This document shows positions 6,262-7,947 of a DNA stretch of 7,947 bases, piece by piece. The number at the start of each line of letters is the position of its first letter. The stretch's first letter is position 1. The DNA comes from an uncultured Clostridium sp. Lineage in GTDB: Bacteria; Bacillota; Clostridia; Lachnospirales; Lachnospiraceae. The stretch spans positions 1 through 7,947 of the forward strand of contig CANRXD010000062.1 of assembly GCA_947643685.1 (NCBI GenBank). The letters run 5' to 3'. A model generated the notes under the pieces. That model saw nothing but the letters and a program-made list of their open reading frames with translations, was not told where the DNA came from and searched no databases. The position numbers and the translations under genes were made by a program.

Positions 6262-6765
6262 TTAAAAGCTCCTCAAAGCATCGCTTCCATCATCCGTTGT
6301 CTTTTCTAAATGCTTTACGATTACATCATAGCCCGCCTTATCACTTACCTGCACATGGACCCGGTCTCCCACCTTATGTCCTAAAAGAGCCTTTCCCAGG
6401 GGGGACTCGGAGCTTATGAGGTTCTTTAAGGAATTTCCCCGGACTGTGGTTACAATTTTATAGGTTTCTGTCTCATCGTCATCCTCGAAATACACATCCA
6501 CCGTATTATACAGGCCGATTTCATCCTCTCCGGACTCATCGGAAACCACCTTTGCGGTCTTTATCATCCTCTCCAGATATCTGATGCGGCTTTCATTCTT
6601 GTTCTTGTCCTTTTTCGCCGCGTAATATTCAAAATTCTCACTGAGGTCCCCCTGGGCTCTGGCCTCCTTCACGGCTTCAATGGCCTCCTTACGGACCACC
6701 AGCTTTCTATACTCAATTTCCTCCTCCATTTTCTTTATATCATTTTTCGTAAGTTCGTTATACAT
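6262..6765 (-). CDS. greA: Transcription elongation factor GreA/GreB family
   Basis: Transcript cleavage factor that enters the RNA polymerase secondary channel and rescues backtracked complexes. Residues 1 to about 78 form the N-terminal coiled coil, Lys/Glu-rich with the tip motif ARAQGDLSENFEYYAAK (35-51). The acidic pair D40 and E43 correspond to the catalytic D41 and E44 of E. coli GreA. The C-terminal FKBP-like domain ends with the recognisable SPLGKALLGHKVGDRVHV (120-137). At 167 residues it is slightly longer than the usual 158, with a short Ser/Asp-rich tail. AGCGGGAGGT at 6780-6771 provides the ribosome site, six bases before ATG. It is not next to lysS, dusB or other common greA neighbours, so it may be a second paralogue. 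It has its own promoter and may be cotranscribed with the transporter. Confidence 0.93.
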   Translation of the reverse strand: MYNELTKNDIKKMEEEIEYRKLVVRKEAIEAVKEARAQGDLSENFEYYAAKKDKNKNESRIRYLERMIKTAKVVSDESGEDEIGLYNTVDVYFEDDDETETYKIVTTVRGNSLKNLISSESPLGKALLGHKVGDRVHVQVSDKAGYDVIVKHLEKTTDDGSDALRSF

Positions 6766-6793
6766 GTCATACCTCCCGCTTTCTTATTTCCTT

Positions 6794-6822
6794 ATCTTAA
6801 TACGAAAAATGCAGAAAATCAA
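6794..6822 (-). promoter_or_regulatory. Sigma-A type promoter for greA
   Basis: On the - strand TTGATT (6822-6817) and TAAGAT (6799-6794) are separated by exactly 17 bases. Each box matches the consensus at four of six positions. Transcription would begin near 6787, giving a leader of about 22 bases that contains just the ribosome binding site. Confidence 0.5.
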
Positions 6823-6948
6823 CCCGGCAATTTTGCTGTTCTGCCCATGCAAAAACACAACATTACCGTTCACGGGGCAGGGAAACCAGACGAAAACAGA
6901 CGTCAGGCTTGCCTGCAAGGCAGTTTTCATCCGCTTTTCCACATCGGG

Positions 6949-6977
6949 TGGACGCCAGATGAACTGTTACCTATAAA
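6949..6977 (+). promoter_or_regulatory. Candidate promoter for the ferredoxin operon
   Basis: TGGACG (6949-6954) and TATAAA (6972-6977) are 17 bases apart. A second good -10 like box, TAAAAT (7014-7019), lacks a matching -35. The rest of the 284-bp divergent gap (6766-7049) has several short dyads, for example GAAAAC...GTTTTC bracketing GCTTGC/GCAAG (about 6892-6928), but no convincing gene or known riboswitch. Confidence 0.3.
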
Positions 6978-7049
6978 TGTGACTTCATCACAGAATGATT
7001 TCCTTTTTTCCTGTAAAATCCCCTGTAAGAATAGCAAAAGGAGATTACT

Positions 7050-7247
7050 ATGATAAAAAGAAAAGCCGTTGTCAGCATTCAGGAATGCGTCGCCTGCGGA
7101 TGCTGTATGAAAATTTGCCCGCGAAACGCAATTACCATCCCCAGTGGCATCCATGCGCTCATCAACAGGGAATTATGTGTTGGATGCGGAAAATGTGTAA
7201 AAGAATGCCCGGCAGGCATTATCTCATTGGAGGTGACTGAAAAATGA
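7050..7247 (+). CDS. 2x[4Fe-4S] bacterial ferredoxin
   Basis: A 65-residue ferredoxin-like electron carrier with two complete cluster motifs, C13-V-A-C16-G-C-C19-M-K-I-C23-P and C43-V-G-C46-G-K-C49-V-K-E-C53-P. The two lie 20 residues apart, as in clostridial ferredoxins. An extra Cys (C18) sits inside the first motif. The N-terminus (MIKRKAVV) and C-terminus are more basic than in classic acidic clostridial ferredoxins, which may favour docking to the membrane partner. AAAAGGAG (7036-7043) is six bases before ATG. Its stop overlaps the start of the next gene (ATGA), so the two are translationally coupled and probably act together. It is likely cytoplasmic; there is no signal peptide. Confidence 0.93.
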   Translation: MIKRKAVVSIQECVACGCCMKICPRNAITIPSGIHALINRELCVGCGKCVKECPAGIISLEVTEK

Positions 7248-7879
7248 AAAAGAGGTGGTATGATTACCTTTGGATTGTCTCCCTTACCTATCTGATCCTG
7301 GGATTTTTCAATATCCTTTTTGCGTGGCTTGGCCTCTTCTGCTTTTTTATCCCGATTTTCATAGCAGTTATAAAGGGCAACAAAGCCTACTGCAACAAAT
7401 ACTGCGGCAGAGGACAGCTGCTTTCCCTGGTCGGCGGCAGGTTCGGGCTGTCCAGAAAAAAGGATATGCCAAAATGGATGAAGTCAAACTATTTCCGATA
7501 TGGTTTTTTAATCTTCTTCTTTGTAATGTTTTTCCTCATGCTGTGGAACACCTGGCTGGTATTCTCCGGTGTAAAAAGCCTTGGAACTGCCGTAACACTG
7601 TTGTGGACATTCAAACTCCCATGGCACTGGGCCTATCACGGCACCCTGTTCTCAGACGGCATAGCCCAGTTTGCTTTCGGCTTTTACAGTGTAATGCTTA
7701 CCTCCACCATATTGGGATTCCTTACCATGATTTTATTCAAGCCCCGGTCCTGGTGCGTGTACTGCCCCATGGGAACCATGACGCAGCTTATATGCAAAGC
7801 AAAACATGTGACCACATCACAGCAACAGGAAAGAAAATATGATACTCTGCCGTCAGACAAAAAGAAAGGAAGGTATTGA
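7244..7879 (+). CDS. Membrane 4Fe-4S binding protein, NapH/NosR/CcoG-like
   Basis: A 211-residue membrane protein with about four helices (roughly 9-25, 27-43, 85-108 and 145-167). Cys motifs lie at the cytoplasmic edges: A-Y-C50-N-K-Y-C54-G-R-G-Q-L after helix 2 and W-C171-V-Y-C174-P-M-G-T-M after helix 4. This is the pattern of the Fer4_5 membrane domain found in NapH, NosR and CcoG. Those proteins also have a C-terminal ferredoxin domain; here it is missing and is instead supplied by the separate, overlapping ferredoxin gene upstream. The Lys/Arg-rich segment 70-84 and the C-terminal tail (about 185-211) are probably cytoplasmic. A thioredoxin gene begins two bases after its stop. A membrane electron conduit is inferred; the acceptor is unknown. 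C33 and C184 are other cysteines that could matter. Confidence 0.85.
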   Translation: MKKRWYDYLWIVSLTYLILGFFNILFAWLGLFCFFIPIFIAVIKGNKAYCNKYCGRGQLLSLVGGRFGLSRKKDMPKWMKSNYFRYGFLIFFFVMFFLMLWNTWLVFSGVKSLGTAVTLLWTFKLPWHWAYHGTLFSDGIAQFAFGFYSVMLTSTILGFLTMILFKPRSWCVYCPMGTMTQLICKAKHVTTSQQQERKYDTLPSDKKKGRY

Positions 7880-7881
7880 TT

Positions 7882-7947
7882 ATGTCCGTACTTATTGTAA
7901 ACAAAGATAACTTTAGTTCTGTCATAGCCAGCACAAAGCCTGTGCTG
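7882..7947 (+). CDS. trxA: Thioredoxin, N-terminal part (cut by window edge)
   Basis: Only 22 codons are visible, MSVLIVNKDNFSSVIASTKP then VL, which match the start of cytoplasmic thioredoxins up to the beta strand that normally continues VDFWA-WCGPC. The active-site motif lies beyond the window, so activity cannot be confirmed. The ribosome site AAGGAAGG (7866-7873) falls within the 3' end of the upstream gene, and the ATG is two bases after that stop, so it is the third gene of the ferredoxin operon. No signal peptide is seen, implying a cytoplasmic protein. Confidence 0.8.
   Translation, partial: MSVLIVNKDNFSSVIASTKPVL

Noticed and set aside
6839..6882. CTGCCC...GGGCAG inverted repeat upstream of greA as a riboswitch or attenuator.
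   Set aside because: The stem is only six pairs around a loop of about 28 bases, and it lies outside the predicted transcripts of both flanking genes.
6847..7053. A 68-codon + strand ORF in the greA-ferredoxin gap, overlapping the ferredoxin start by four bases.
   Set aside because: It has no ribosome binding site before its ATG, a mixed composition without recognisable motifs, and crosses the likely promoter region of the ferredoxin operon.
1..7947. CRISPR array, tRNA, rRNA or transposase gene.
   Set aside because: No regularly spaced repeats, no tRNA-like cloverleaf or CCA end, and no DDE or recombinase motifs were seen on either strand by eye.

Overview
The window looks like a chromosomal segment of an anaerobic Firmicute, most likely a gut clostridium of the Lachnospiraceae type. 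This rests on gene content: a flavodiiron protein with a rubredoxin, an M42 peptidase, a flavodoxin, a 2x[4Fe-4S] ferredoxin, strong AGGAGG-type ribosome binding sites and intermediate base composition. It is an inference; no rRNA or other species marker is present.

Left part, + strand (1-4773). A K+ channel subunit, TrkH (27-1469), is the likely end of a trkA-trkH pair. A well-formed promoter (1494-1522) follows, with a direct repeat and a dyad around the transcription start. It serves a flavodiiron protein (1606-2811), an O2 and/or NO scavenging enzyme. A 168-bp spacer holds four successive inverted repeats, the third with a U tract (probable terminator). Then come rubredoxin (2980-3138, only 52 codons), an M42 metallo-aminopeptidase (3162-4253) and a flavodoxin-fold protein resembling BilS (4273-4773), spaced 19-23 bp apart and probably cotranscribed. 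A large nested palindrome with a T7 tract (4793-4906) closes the unit.

Middle part, - strand (4918-6765). A GreA-type transcript cleavage factor (6765-6262) has a clear promoter (6822-6794). Downstream of it is a 2-hydroxycarboxylate (citrate/malate type) transporter (6192-4918). Between them is a possible 14-codon leader ORF with a strong Shine-Dalgarno, whose stop overlaps the transporter's start codons.

Right part, + strand (7050-7947). A tightly packed redox operon: 2x[4Fe-4S] ferredoxin, a four-helix membrane protein with CxxxC and CxxC motifs (NapH/NosR/CcoG-like), and the first 22 codons of a thioredoxin cut by the window edge.

Taken together, the region is rich in low-potential electron carriers and oxidative or nitrosative defence. 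The most interesting items are the ferredoxin / membrane Fe-S protein / thioredoxin operon, the multi-hairpin spacer between flavodiiron protein and rubredoxin, the nested palindrome at 4793-4897, and the candidate coupled leader peptide ahead of the transporter. No CRISPR array, tRNA, rRNA or transposase gene was found.
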